Shown here piece by piece: positions 45,554 through 56,282 of a stretch of 64,000 nt of DNA. Within the stretch, counting starts at the first letter, position 1. Each line of letters starts with the position of its first letter. The notes below the pieces were generated by a model. It saw nothing but the letters and a program-made list of their open reading frames with translations, had not been told where the DNA came from and did no database searches. A program made the position numbers and the translations under genes. The DNA is from Sphaeroforma sirkka (lineage: Eukaryota > Opisthokonta > Ichthyosporea > Ichthyophonida): assembly GCA_001586965.3 (NCBI GenBank), contig LUCW03000012.1, forward strand, positions 28,429 through 92,428, in the 5' to 3' direction.

Positions 45554-48500
45554 GGGTCATCGTACTAGAGTTGATAGGGTCATAGTATTAGAGTTATGGT
45601 ACGGTCATAGTATTAGAGTTATGTTATTAGGTATGGGTCATAGTATTAGAGTTATGGTAGGGTCATCGTATTAGAGTTATGGTAGGGTCATAGTATTAGA
45701 GTTATGGTAGGGTCATAGTATTAGAGTTATGGTAGGGTCATAGTATTAGAGTTATGGTAGGGTCATAGTATTAGAGTTATGGTACGGTCATAGTATTAGA
45801 GTTATGGTAGGGTCATAGTATTAGAGTTATGGTAGGGTCATAGTATTAGAGTTATGGTAGGGTCATAGTATTAGAGTTATGGTAGGGTCATCGTATTAGA
45901 GTTATGGTAGGGTCATAGTATTAGAGTTATGGTAGGGTCATAGTAGTATTAGAGTTATGGTAGGGTCATAGTATTAGAGTTATGGTAGGGTCATAGTATT
46001 AGAGTTATGGTAGGGTCATAGTATTAGAGTTATGGTAGGGTCATCAGTATTAGTTAGTTATGGTACGGTCATAGTATTAGAGTTATGGTACGGTCATAGT
46101 ATTAGAGTTATGGTAGGGTCATAGTATTAGAGTTATGGTAGGGTCATAGTATTAGAGTTATGGTAGGGTCATAGTATTAGAGTTATCATAGGTAGGTCAT
46201 AGTATTAGAGTTATGGTAGGGTCATAGTATTAGAGTTATGGTAGGGTCATAGTATTAGAGTTATGGTAGGGTCATAGTATTAGAGTTATGGTAGGGTCAT
46301 AGTATTAGACTTATGGTAGGGGTCATAGTATTAGAGTTATGGTAGGGTCATAGTATTAGAGTTATGGTAGGGTCATAGTATTAGAGTTATGGTAGGGTCA
46401 TAGTATTAGAGTTATGGTAGGGTCATAGTATTAGAGTTATGGTAGGGTCATAGTATTAGAGTTATGGTAGGGTCATAGTATTAGAGTTATGGTAGGGTCA
46501 TAGTATTAGAGTTATGGTAGGGTCATAGTATTAGAGTTATGGTAGGGTCATAGTATTAGAGTTATGGTAGGGTCATAGTATTAGAGTTATGGTAGGGTCA
46601 TAGTATTAGAGTTATGGTAGGGTCATAGTATTAGAGTTATGGTAGGGTCATAGTATTAGAGTTATGGTGGTCATAGTTATTAGTAGGGTCATAGTATTAG
46701 AGTTATGGTACGGTCATAGTATTAGAGTTATGGTACGGTCATAGTATTAGAGTTATGGTACGGTCATAGTATTAGAGTTATAGTAGGGTCATAGTATTAG
46801 AGTTATGGTAGAAGTCATAGTATTAGAGTTATGGTAGGGTCATAGTATTAGAGTCATTAGTTAGTAGGTCATAGTATTAGAGTTATGGTAGGGTCATAGT
46901 ATTAGAGTTATGGTAGGGTCATAAAGTATAGAGTTATGGTAGGGTCATAGTATTAGAGTTATGGTAGGGTCATAGTATTAGAGTTATGGTACGGTCATAG
47001 TATTAGAGTTATGGTACGGTCATAGTATTAGAGTTATGGTACGGTCATAGTAGTATTAGAGTTTATGGTAGGGTCATAGTATTAGAGTTATGGTAGGGTC
47101 ATAGTATTAGAGTTATGGTAGGGTCATAGTATTAGAGTTATGGTAGGGTCATAGTATTAGAGTTATGGTACGGTCATAGTATTAGAGTTATGGTAGGGTC
47201 ATAGTATTAGAGTTATGGTAGGGTCATAGTATTAGAGTTATGGTATGTGGTACGGTCATAGTATTAGAGTATATATTAGGTTATGGTCATAGTATTAGAG
47301 TTATGGTAGGGTCATAGTATTAGAGAGTTATGGTAGGGTCATAGTAGTATTAGAGTTATGTAGTAGGGTCATAGTATTAGAGTTATGGTAGGGTCATGAA
47401 GTATTAGAGTTATGGTAGGGTCATAGTATTAGAGTTATGGTAGGGTCATAGTATTAGAGTTATGGTAGGGTCATAGTATTAGAGTTATGGTAGGGTCATA
47501 GTATTAGAGTTATGGTGGTAGGTCATAGTATTAGAGTTATGGTAGGGTCATAGTATTAGAGTTATGGTAGGGTCATAGTATTAGAGAGTTATGGTAGGGT
47601 CATAGTATTAGAGTTATGGTAGGGTCATCGTATTAGAGTTTGGTAGGTAGGGTCATAGTATTAGAGTTATGGTAGGGTCATAGTATTAGAGTTATGGTAG
47701 GGTCATAGTATTAGAGTTATGGTAGGGTCATAGTATTAGAGATATGGTAGGGGTCATAGTATTAGAGTTATGGTAGGGTCATAGTATTAGAGTTATGGTA
47801 GGGTCATAGTATTAGAGTTATGGTAGGGTCATAGTATTAGAGTTATGGTAGGGTCATAGTATTAGAGTTATATGGTAGTATTAGAGTTATGGATGGGGTC
47901 ATAGTATTAGAGTTATGGTAGGGTCATAGTATTAGAAGTTATGGTAGGGTCATAGTATTAGAGTTATGGTAGGGTCATAGTATTAGAGTTATGGTAGGGT
48001 CATAGTATTAGAGTTATGGTAGGGTCATAGTATTAGAGTTATGGTAGGGTCATAGTATTACAGAGTTATGGTAGGGTCATAGTATTAGAGTTATGGTAGG
48101 GTCATAGTATTAGAGTTATGGTAGGGTCATAGTATTAGAGTTATGGTAGGGTCATAGTATTAGAGTTATGGTAGGGTCATAGTATTAGAGTTATGGTAGG
48201 GTCATAGTATTAGAGTTATGGTAGGGTCATAGTATTAGAGTTATGGTAGAGGTCATAGTATTAGAGAGTTATGTCATAGTATGAGAGGTAGGGTCATAGT
48301 ATTAGAGTTATGGTAGGGTCATAGTATTAGAGTTATGGTACGGTCATAGTATTAGAGTTATGGTAGGGTCATAGTATTAGAGTTATGGTAGGGTCATAGT
48401 ATTAGAGTTATGGTACGGTCATAGTATTAGAGTTATGGTAGGGTCATAGTATTAGAGAGTTATGGTAGGGTCATATAGTATTAGTACATAGTTATGGTAG

Positions 48501-50210
48501 GGTCATAGTATTAGAGTTATGGTAGGGTCATAGTATTAGAGTTATGGTAGGGTCATAGTATTAGAGTTATGGTAGGGTCATAGTATTAGAGTTATGGTAG
48601 GGTCATAGTATTAGAGTTATGGTAGGGTCATAGTATTAGAGTTATGGTAGGGTCATAGTATTAGAGAGTTATGGTAGGGTCATAGTATTAGAGTTATGGT
48701 AGGGTCATAGTATTAGAGTTATGGTAGGGTCATCATCGTAGTATTAGAGTTATGGTAGGGTCATAGTATTAGAGTTATGGTAGTAGGGTCATAGTATTAG
48801 AGTTATGGTAGGGTCATCGTATTAGAGTTATGTCATAGTAGAGGTCATAGTATTAGAGTTATGGTAGGGTCATAGTATTAGAGTTATGGTAGGGTCATCA
48901 TAGTATTAGAGTTATGGTAGAGTCATGGTATTATTAGAGTTATGGTAGGGTCATAGTATTAGAGTTATGGTAGGGTCATAGTATTTAGAGTTATGGTAGG
49001 TTATAGTCATAGTATTAGAAGTTATGGTAGGGTCATAGTATTAGAGTTATGGTAGGGTCATAGTATTAGAGTTATGGTAGAGGTCATAGTATATAGAGTT
49101 ATGGTAGGGTCATAGTATTAGAGTTATGGTAGGGTCATAGTATTAGTATTAGTTATGGTAGGGTCATAGTATTAGAGTTATGGTAGGGTCATAGTATTAG
49201 AGTTATGGTAGGGTCATAGTATTAGAGTTATGGTAGGGTCATAGTATTAGAGTTATAGTCGGTCATAGTATAGTATGGTAGGTCATAGTAGTATTAGAGT
49301 TATGGTAGGGTCATAGTATTAGAGTTATATTAGGGTCATAGTATTAGAGTTATGGTAGGGTCATAGTATTAGAGTTATGGTAGGGTCATAGTATTAGAGT
49401 TATGGTAGGTCATAGTATTAGAGTTATGAATAGGGTCATTATTAGAGTTATGGTAGGGTCATAGTATTAGAGTTATGGTAGGGTCATAGTATTAGAGTTA
49501 TGGTAGAGGTCATAGTATTAGAGTTATGGTCCGAGGAGTCATAGTATTAGGTTAGTAGGGTCATAGTATTAGAGTTATGGTAGGGTCATAGTATTAGAGT
49601 TATGGTAGGGTCATAGTATTAGAGTTATGGTAGGGTCATAGTATTAGAGTTATGGTAGGGTCATAGTATTAGAGTTATGGTAGGGTCATAGTATTAGAGT
49701 TATGGTAGGGTCATAGTATTAGAGTTATGGTAGGGTCATAGTATTAGAGAGTTATGGTAGGGTCATAGTATTAGAGTTATGGTAGGAGTCATAGTATTAG
49801 AGTTATGGTAGGGTCATAGTATTAGAGTTATGGTAGGGTCATAGTTATTAGAAGTTATGGTAGGGTCATAGTATTAGAATTTATGGTAGGGTCATAGTAT
49901 TAGAGTTATGGTACGGTCATAGTATTAGAGTTATAGTAGGGTCATAGTATTAGAGTTATGGTAGGGTCATAGTATTAGAGTTATGGTAGGGTATCGTATA
50001 GTTAGCTTAGTCATAGTATTAGTTATAGTAGGTCATAGTATTAGAGTTATGGTAGGGTCATATAGGTTATAGTAGATAGTTTGAAGTTATGGTAGGTTTC
50101 ATAGTATTAGAGTTATGGTACGGTCATATATATAGAGTTATGGTAGGTCATAGTAATTAGAGTTATGGTAGGTCATAGTATTAGAGTTATGGTAGGTAAT
50201 AGTATTAGAA
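45554..50210 (+). repeat. 25-bp satellite array, block C
   Basis: Same unit and orientation, about 185 copies. More irregular than A and B: consecutive TACGGTCAT variants (46700-46770, 46985-47050) and many short rearranged units (47245-47285, 48270-48290, 49255-49285, 49525-49560). From about 49990 the units degrade into a mixture with retrotransposon sequence. Confidence 0.93.
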
Positions 50211-51700
50211 CAAATGGTAGGGTCAATATATATACTTAAATATACTGAGTCTCCATGGTAGGGTCAGTGTATTAGAGTATTGGTATAAATATAGTATGAT
50301 AGTATATGGTAGGGTATAGTATTAGAGTTATATAATCATAGTTATCAGACCATATGGTTGAATTAATTGTAAAAATAATTCTTAGTTATGGTACTATATA
50401 GTATTAGACTTATAAACACTCCCCTATATATATAGGTCTAGTATTGGTATTATTAGTTATGGTAGGGTCATAGTATTATATATAATATATATATATAAAT
50501 ATCCATATTTAAGTATTAGACCAAGTATCACGTATTATTAGAGTTATGGTAGGGTCATATATATTATATATATATGGTCAAGTATTAGAGTTATGCTAAG
50601 TCATAGTATATAGGTTATGGTAGTGAATATAGTATTTCAGTTATGGTAGGGTGGAGTCAAAAAGCTAGGGTATCCGGTCATAGTATGTAGTAGGGTCCTT
50701 AGTCCATAGAGTTTATCCGCTGGAGTTATACTCGCCTATAAGCTCGAGTTATGGTGGAATCGTTTGCCTCTATATGTGGTGAAATCTGTCGTAGTATTCA
50801 AAGTTCCGATCAGGAAGTAGATGATAGACATCTAGTATTCATTACATAACGTTAGGAATCATAGTGTTGTTGTGCCGCTTTCTTCTTCTGCCGAGTTTAT
50901 GGCTTTGTCATATATTAGAGTCATTCGGATCGTCAAAAGCTTCGGCTGACTTAGAGTTGGATGGTATCCCGCCAGCGAACCAAGTATTCTGTATTCCTGT
51001 GGAATCATTCTGTCTGTCGAATATGGTAGGAACGAGTTAGTGAGTGATGGTCAGGTCATAGTATTAGTTATGGTAAGATCATGATCTTCTAAAGGCTTTT
51101 CGGTGAGTTCTCTATGGACTAGTATTAAAGTTTGGTAGCTAACTGGTTTACCTTTTAAGTATCTGGTAAGTGAACCATCCTTGTGTGTCAGTTCATATCC
51201 TTGTCCCTGTCTGGCTTTGACAACGTATGGTCCAAACATTGGTCGCATTGCTTTGGTTGTGCGACCTTCGGACCGTATAGCCATTACCACATCCCCTGGT
51301 GAGAAGGCGATAAAATCGTAAGTTATGGAGGCGGTCAAACTGCCTGGATAGTGTGTCTGCGTATTTCTGCGTGACCTTGTAAAGCGTCGGCAAGATTAGT
51401 GTCGTGCAAACGATCCAGCCGGTGTGCCCAAGCCTCATTGGTGACCGGCTGATTCCCGGAAGGTCATCCATGAAGTCAGCAAACGGAACATGACGGCGAC
51501 CGAAGTAAGCACTGAATGGTGCTGTCTTGTGTCGCCGAGATATTCGGAGGAGGTTCTGGCACAAGCATAATAAGTGGTAGTCGGACATCCCATGCCGTAG
51601 GCAAAGATTCACATAGCTTGCGAACTCGTTCGTGGATGTCTCTGTGTCTTCTCTCCGCTGCTCCCAGAACCTGAGGACGATATGGTGGCGACTTTGCATG
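49990..51700. other. Blended satellite/retrotransposon sequence, probable consensus artefact
   Basis: Satellite fragments of 5-20 bp alternate with fragments of the family B LTR, 3' UTR and pol end in collinear order. LTR traces: ACTGAGTCTCC at 50244-50254, TTGAATTAATTGTAAA near 50362, ACACTCCCCT near 50406. UTR traces: AAAAAGCTAGGGTATCC at 50658-50674. Pol is then punctuated by satellite-like pieces (TATAG inserted before CCATTACC at 51275; TTATGG in the MT/GPY region at 51324). The mixing fades gradually to clean pol by about 51700. This pattern is expected if reads from two different loci were averaged. Confidence 0.75.
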
Positions 51701-52822
51701 CATCACTCCAACTTCTTGAGTTATTAATTTAACAATCTTGTTCGAAAACTCGCCTCCCTCGTCTGATCAAATTTTTCCTGGGAAAACCATGTTCCCCAAA
51801 CACCTCCATAAGTTTAGATGTCACCACTTCTGCTGACTTTGTGGCCGTTGCTCTCAATATCGAGTACCCCGTTGCTATATCCAAGACGTGCAATATATAT
51901 CGATTTCCTGCTGCTGAAACTAGTGGCATTGGAATCATGTCGACTTGAATATGATCCCACGGATACTTTGCCGTTATATTAATCATCGGGTGAAATCCTT
52001 TCGTAACACCCTCTGTCCTAAACATGTGCGACAGTTTCTCCTAACTGTTTGTGCAGAGTTCCAGAGCGTTAGGCCACAAATGTCCGTTCTGCTGTAGTTG
52101 AGCAACTCCTGTATCTTCTGCTCTATGATGCCCAATCTCATGCTGACACAAGGTGAGCTGTGTGCGACGGCTTATCTCTTCCTCATCTGGAGAATCCGTC
52201 ATGGCTACTTCCGAGATAGCGATCGATACTAGCCGAGACGTATCTAATGGGGTGACTTTCGATACTGAGGACGGTTCTGCATATCCCAATCGTGCTGAAA
52301 ACGTCGCTGGAAGGCTGTAACCATTGCGTGGGCCTACTCTGGCAATGACTGTGTGACCCCATGGTGCCTTGCCACTCGCATACTTTCCGTATTTGAGGAA
52401 GGAGTGGGCTGTCCTTGGAACTAATACTGGGTCTCTTTGTAGAAGCGACTTGAATAACTGGAACCAAGGCTCGTGGGGCGCCCACGGTAGACACACCGTA
52501 GCTGTGGCCCTCTCTGATCGTATCTTGCGCAACATTCTATGGATTAATCTCCATGGTGGGTTCATCCATCCGTCTATATCTTCCAACAATGTGCAAACGC
52601 TCCACCTATCCACCCGTGTCATCGTCGGTGTAGTGTGGCAAATGATGGTCCTGATGCGAAGCAAAGACATCGACATTATTCTCACCCATAATCCGTTGCG
52701 CTTGCTCAAAGTAGTCCGGAAAAAAAGTTGCCAACATTCTGCATATAGTACCTCCGGGTCCTCAGTCTCAACAGTTCCCTCATGAAGCCTAGACCACGCG
52801 TCTGGTAACACGTTCTTTATAC
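51051..52822 (-). pseudogene. pol: Pol 3' half, inverted fragment: NPPW block, integrase, GPY (element 3 left)
   Basis: Minus-strand pieces in several frames. 52041-52880 carries LPDAWSRL, the NPPW block (NPPW at 52551-52562) and the integrase HHCC start; its first 20 or so codons lie across the junction and are not pol. 51729-52025 carries YPWDHIQVDMIPMP and the core with the first Asp. 51476-51706 carries PPYRPQVLGAAERRH with the Glu. 51193-51699 and 51051-51338 carry the GPY region (FGPYVVKAR). Insertions compared with element 2 become more frequent toward the left, many of them satellite-like. The chromodomain lies in the blended zone (about 50890-51050). Confidence 0.85.
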
Positions 52823-52823
52823 A
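52822..52823. other. Inversion junction, pol (minus) to gag (plus)
   Basis: Left of the break the sequence matches element 2 at ...39178 (CTTTATAC); right of it, it matches the reverse complement of element 2 from 42634 (ACGGGGATGAGCG). Continuing either parent shows near-identical bases at the break (CCGGGATG in pol, ACGGGGATG in gag), so the switch happened at or beside a short homology. Confidence 0.8.
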
Positions 52824-52857
52824 CGGGGATGAGCGACAAGTCCAACGGCATAGAAAT

Positions 52858-53679
52858 ATGTCAGGGTGGGCCACGGGCACTCGTCAGCAAAACTCTGACG
52901 AAATCAGGGGCCGACAGCTAGAGCAATATTTGAGCGACCCACATGGGGATTATCGTAGGGAAGCCGAACGAAAACAACTACGTAGACGATGGGAACTCAG
53001 CCGACAGCACCGAGACTTCGCGCGATCGATACAGGATATGCGCAAGGCTAGTTACGTTGACGACGGTAAGCGCAAGTATAGTGACGTCGACGACGGTAAG
53101 CGCAAGTCTAGTGATGTCGACGACGGTAATGTTCATGGCAGCAGAAAACGACCGCACAAAGACGAACAGGCGAGAGAGCCGATCATGACACCAGCGCAGT
53201 GGAACGAGCATCGCCGAGCCATGTGTCAACGCCTCGAAGGGAAGATATCTTTCTTTGTGGATGAACTTTGTCGAGCACAGGGAAACTACGATGTCCCAAG
53301 ATGTACATTACTAACGTCCACGATCGATACACTGAAAGGAGCGTTGAATACTCAATTGGAAGCTATCAGGAAGAACAGAGCTCCGGAGCCACGGACATGG
53401 CCCGATTGGCCTTTAGACCGTTATCAATTAAGCAGCACAGCCGATAGAGACACACGAGGGGCGCTAGAAGAGGCACTGAAGAACGCCCATGTCTCAGGAC
53501 TAGATGAGTCGTGGATGGTACGTTGGTTCTATAAGGTACTCATACATTTTAAGGCAGCAAAGGCCACAATTGACTATCTCCGTGACAACCATAATGAGCT
53601 GAGGGTATATCCGGCGGAACAGGTCATAGACCAAATCTGTCAACATGATGAGCAAGGCCACCGTAGACCCTACCTTTAA
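52858..53679 (+). CDS. gag: Gag capsid region (element 3)
   Basis: 273 codons, matching the 42599 ORF of element 2: basic N-terminal part, VDDGKRK repeats, RTWPDWPLDRY, DTRGALEEALKNAHVSGLDESW, DYLRDN and QICQH. One extra T near 53648 ends the frame; the next ORF picks up KATVDPTFKKLAKG. Sequence upstream of 52823 that would encode the Gag N-terminus is missing because of the inversion junction. Confidence 0.8.
   Translation: MSGWATGTRQQNSDEIRGRQLEQYLSDPHGDYRREAERKQLRRRWELSRQHRDFARSIQDMRKASYVDDGKRKYSDVDDGKRKSSDVDDGNVHGSRKRPHKDEQAREPIMTPAQWNEHRRAMCQRLEGKISFFVDELCRAQGNYDVPRCTLLTSTIDTLKGALNTQLEAIRKNRAPEPRTWPDWPLDRYQLSSTADRDTRGALEEALKNAHVSGLDESWMVRWFYKVLIHFKAAKATIDYLRDNHNELRVYPAEQVIDQICQHDEQGHRRPYL
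53056..53130 (+). repeat. 30-bp minisatellite inside gag
   Basis: Two full units and a half unit (53056, 53086, 53116) encode VDDGKRK[YS]SD repeats, an alternating acidic and basic peptide. It is also present in element 2 (about 42329-42405) and absent in element 1. Confidence 0.9.
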
Positions 53680-54001
53680 GAAGTTGGCGAAGGGTAATCC
53701 CCGCACCAAGGGTGTAGAGTCAGCCAGGGAACATTTGAACAAGATTGTGGAAGTTCACAAGAGAGCCTGGGAGCGAGCAGATAAGGGCAAGGACTTTCCT
53801 AAGCGGTTGCTTAATCACTGCCTCATACAGGCCCTCGAGGACCTGACAGGTAATATGACGTATGAACGCACGCTACAACACCACATAGGTTGGGACCACC
53901 TGGAGACTGAAGACCTTCTCCGCATTTTAAATCCAGACATACAAGAAACCGATGCCATCCTCAGACAACGGGTACGGACACAGATGAATGTGGGGGGATA
54001 G
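53645..54001 (+). CDS. gag: Gag capsid C-terminal part (element 3)
   Basis: 118 codons: KATVDPTFKKLAKGNPR, HLNKIVEVHKRAWERADKG, LTGNMTYERTLQHHIGWDHL, ILNPDIQETDAILRQR. It ends at TAG after NVGG; Gag continues in the +1 frame (GDRRRQFPAQQRDRN). Element 1 shows the opposite shift direction at the corresponding place, so a programmed frameshift is unlikely here. Confidence 0.8.
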   Translation: MMSKATVDPTFKKLAKGNPRTKGVESAREHLNKIVEVHKRAWERADKGKDFPKRLLNHCLIQALEDLTGNMTYERTLQHHIGWDHLETEDLLRILNPDIQETDAILRQRVRTQMNVGG

Positions 54002-54416
54002 GCGTAGACAGTTTCCAGCCCAACAACGAGATCGTAATTTGAATACGAATACAGGAGGAGGCAGCACACAACGCACAAGCACGTCTACGACCACCACGTG
54101 TTACGCGTGCAGAGCAGGTGCCCCACCCAGTTTCAGGCATATATCATCCTGCAAGCACTACCAGTCGAACAAAAGGGTTGGATTCACATCCAGCTCGGGC
54201 CGAGGATTTAAGCAAGGCGTATCCTTCGATAAGAGTTTGCCCGCGGTCAACACCATTACGGCTCTAACAGACTCGGACGACCAGCAAACGGAGCAGGAGG
54301 AGACCACGCCTACAGACACACACATTGCTTCCATACTGGCACACCCAGACGAAATCGAACAGGGTGAGTTAGAAGAGGATGCAACGTGGGAAACCATAGG
54401 CAGCGATCAGGAATAG
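53988..54416 (+). CDS. gag: Gag nucleocapsid and acidic tail (element 3)
   Basis: 142 codons. Arginine/glutamine-rich start, T/S-rich linker, knuckle CYACRAGAPPSFRHISSC (C-X2-C-X9-H-X3-C), then KQGVSFDKSLPAVNTI and an acidic tail ending SDQE. It stops at TAG 54414-54416 and the same frame goes on as pol. This is the best-preserved copy of the Gag end in family B. Confidence 0.8.
   Translation: MWGDRRRQFPAQQRDRNLNTNTGGGSTQRTSTSTTTTCYACRAGAPPSFRHISSCKHYQSNKRVGFTSSSGRGFKQGVSFDKSLPAVNTITALTDSDDQQTEQEETTPTDTHIASILAHPDEIEQGELEEDATWETIGSDQE
54414..54416 (+). promoter_or_regulatory. In-frame gag/pol stop (TAG), candidate readthrough site (element 3)
   Basis: GAA TAG GAC GTA AGG GTG TCG GAT: Gag and Pol lie in one frame on either side of the stop, with no overlap. 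The first in-frame ATG of pol is 27 codons downstream, inside the protease, which argues against re-initiation. Confidence 0.55.
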
Positions 54417-55541
54417 GACGTAAGGGTGTCGGATGTAGATGCAACTTTAGTTTTCCCGTCTAGCACACCTGTGATACTATCGATCAAAGATCCATTACTT
54501 TCAATGGACAATCGAGTATTCATATCCATCCTGATTAACGGTAAGACATGCAGGGCGTTAGTGGATTCTGGGGCAAACAGAAGTTGCATTGATTCGACAT
54601 CCGCACACGATTGGGGATTGCAAATTAAGTCGGCTCCGGAGGGATCCTATATATACCTAGCTGATCGTAGTCTTCGTACACGGCGAATAGGCTCAACCGT
54701 ACAAACTCCAGTACGATATGGTCTAGAGCTCACAGAACAGTCTTTCGAGCTAATGAATCTACCACCGGCTATCGACGCGATCGTAGGCCAGGATCTTATG
54801 CCTGGCTTAGGGCTATACGTGGGAGGCCTTCAATCGCCATTCTCACCCATAGATCCAACGGAGCTAGACAAACTATTGGAACCAATACCGCTGAGACGAC
54901 CACCAGATTTGACCGAGGAAACCGGTGTTCGCCTGGAACTAGACAAGGAACTGAGGGACAATGACGGTATTCGAGAAAAGGACAGGTGCAGACTGGAAGG
55001 AGGCGAAGTTAGATTGCCAGTGACACCAGATCAAGCTGCAAGGATGCGGAAGGCAGTAAGGAACTTTGTAGCAGACAAATGGATACCATGGGTAGATAGA
55101 CAGGTGCAGAAGTGGATTCAAGATTTGGTCATAGTTCAAAGGGATACAGCCACTTCCGTCAACTTACCCTTGCTCGCCGTGCCAGAGTATACTCAATCTG
55201 GAGAACTAAAGAAAGTGCGAGTGTGTTTGGACCTCAGAGCGGTGAATGCATTAATACCGGCGGATCAGTTCATTATTCCCCGTATCAACGACATCATTGG
55301 TAACATCAAAGGGAAGAGATATTACACGACATTGGATCTAACCGCAGCGTACCATCGACTCCCAATTCACCCTGATTCTCAGTATCTATTCAGTTTCACA
55401 CATGGCAAAAGCCAGTATTCCTTTACATCAGCGCCATTTGGACTACACACTGACGCAGCAGTTTCAGCGTACACTGAGTGTGATATTGCAAGAACTTCCG
55501 GCACACCACTACCTGGACGACATCGTAATAGCAACAGATGA
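54417..55541 (+). CDS. pol: Pol: protease and RT N-terminal half (element 3)
   Basis: Best family B copy. Numbering from the GTG at 54426: protease DSGA at 47-50, YIYLAD, AIVGQDLM at about 118-125; linker to about 180; RT fingers VNLPLLAVP (245-253), KKVRVCLDLRAVNALIPAD (262-280), motif A with D304 (TTLDLTAAYHRL), PDSQYLFSF, SAPFGLH (335-341). Two bases (AC) are missing from a CACACAC stretch near 55450, so the last roughly 30 codons are out of frame and the palm continues in the next ORF. The DSG variant of the protease motif is also used by many retroelement and cellular aspartic proteases. Confidence 0.92.
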   Translation, partial: DVRVSDVDATLVFPSSTPVILSIKDPLLSMDNRVFISILINGKTCRALVDSGANRSCIDSTSAHDWGLQIKSAPEGSYIYLADRSLRTRRIGSTVQTPVRYGLELTEQSFELMNLPPAIDAIVGQDLMPGLGLYVGGLQSPFSPIDPTELDKLLEPIPLRRPPDLTEETGVRLELDKELRDNDGIREKDRCRLEGGEVRLPVTPDQAARMRKAVRNFVADKWIPWVDRQVQKWIQDLVIVQRDTATSVNLPLLAVPEYTQSGELKKVRVCLDLRAVNALIPADQFIIPRINDIIGNIKGKRYYTTLDLTAAYHRLPIHPDSQYLFSFTHGKSQYSFTSAPFGLHTDAAVSAYTECDIARTSGTPLPGRHRNSNR

Positions 55542-55845
55542 CTACGAGGAACACGTACGAGTAGTGAAAGAGGTCATTCGGCGGCTGACGTACCACAGTT
55601 TCAAGCTAAACCCTTCAAAATGTCATTTTGCAGTCAAAGAAGTCATGATCCTAGGGAAGCGAGTATCGAAGGCCGGAATTGATATTTGCCATGAAAAGCA
55701 GGCCAAGCTCATTGACTGGCCAACCCCGAAGAAGTACAAAGACATTGCATCAGCCTTGGGATTAGCCAACTTTCTTCACGAGCACCTACCAAACTTTGCA
55801 GAGGTAGTTGCCCCCCACTCGGGAATTTGTAAGACTGAAGCCTAA
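55402..55845 (+). CDS. pol: Pol: RT palm and thumb with YLDD (element 3)
   Basis: In frame from about YTLTQQFQRTL onward: AHHYLDDIVIATDDYEEH (YLDD at 55510-55521), RLTYHSFKLNPSKCHFA, GKRVSKAGIDICHEKQAKL, ALGLANFLHEHLPNFA. It breaks in a run of six C near 55811 and again at an extra A near 55845, before the RNase H ORF. Confidence 0.88.
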   Translation: MAKASIPLHQRHLDYTLTQQFQRTLSVILQELPAHHYLDDIVIATDDYEEHVRVVKEVIRRLTYHSFKLNPSKCHFAVKEVMILGKRVSKAGIDICHEKQAKLIDWPTPKKYKDIASALGLANFLHEHLPNFAEVVAPHSGICKTEA

Positions 55846-55898
55846 AGGAAATCATTGGAGACAGGTGGGAACAGAGACACCAGCAAGCTTGGGATGCC

Positions 55899-56282
55899 AT
55901 GAAGCAAGCCATAGTTGAGGCAGTAGTGTTGAAATTTCCCGTCGACGAAGTACCTTTACAACTCGAAACGGATGCAAGCGACTACGGTATTGGAGGTGCA
56001 TTGTTCCAGACCATAGAAGGGAAGAAGCAATACCTAATGTTCTTCAGCAAGACCCTCAACGCAGCACAGCGCAATTACGCAACACCCATGAAGGAATTAT
56101 TGGCCTTGGTATATGGTCTCACACACTTCCGGGATCATCTCGAAGGTCAACGCTTTTCAGTGTTGACTGATCACAAGGCTTTGGTGTATATGAACACACA
56201 GCTAAAGCTGAATCCGATGCTACAACGATGGCATCACATCATAGCGCCTTTCAATTTTACTATCTCGCACATCCGGGTATAA
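55899..56282 (+). CDS. pol: Pol: RNase H (element 3)
   Basis: 127 codons: LETDASDYGIGGALF (Asp), FFSKTLNAAQRNYATPMKEL (Glu), SVLTDHKALVYM (Asp), LNPMLQRWHHIIAPFNFTIS. A C is missing in ATCCGGG (55271 bp into the pol-bearing part, at 56271-56277; element 2 has ATCCCGGG), which shifts the frame before the last acidic residue LPDAWSR. Confidence 0.88.
   Translation: MKQAIVEAVVLKFPVDEVPLQLETDASDYGIGGALFQTIEGKKQYLMFFSKTLNAAQRNYATPMKELLALVYGLTHFRDHLEGQRFSVLTDHKALVYMNTQLKLNPMLQRWHHIIAPFNFTISHIRV

Noticed and set aside
53950-54010. Programmed frameshift within Gag before the zinc knuckle
   Set aside because: The shift goes +1 in element 3 and the opposite way in element 1 (about 23400), and no shared slippery sequence is visible; indels explain it better.
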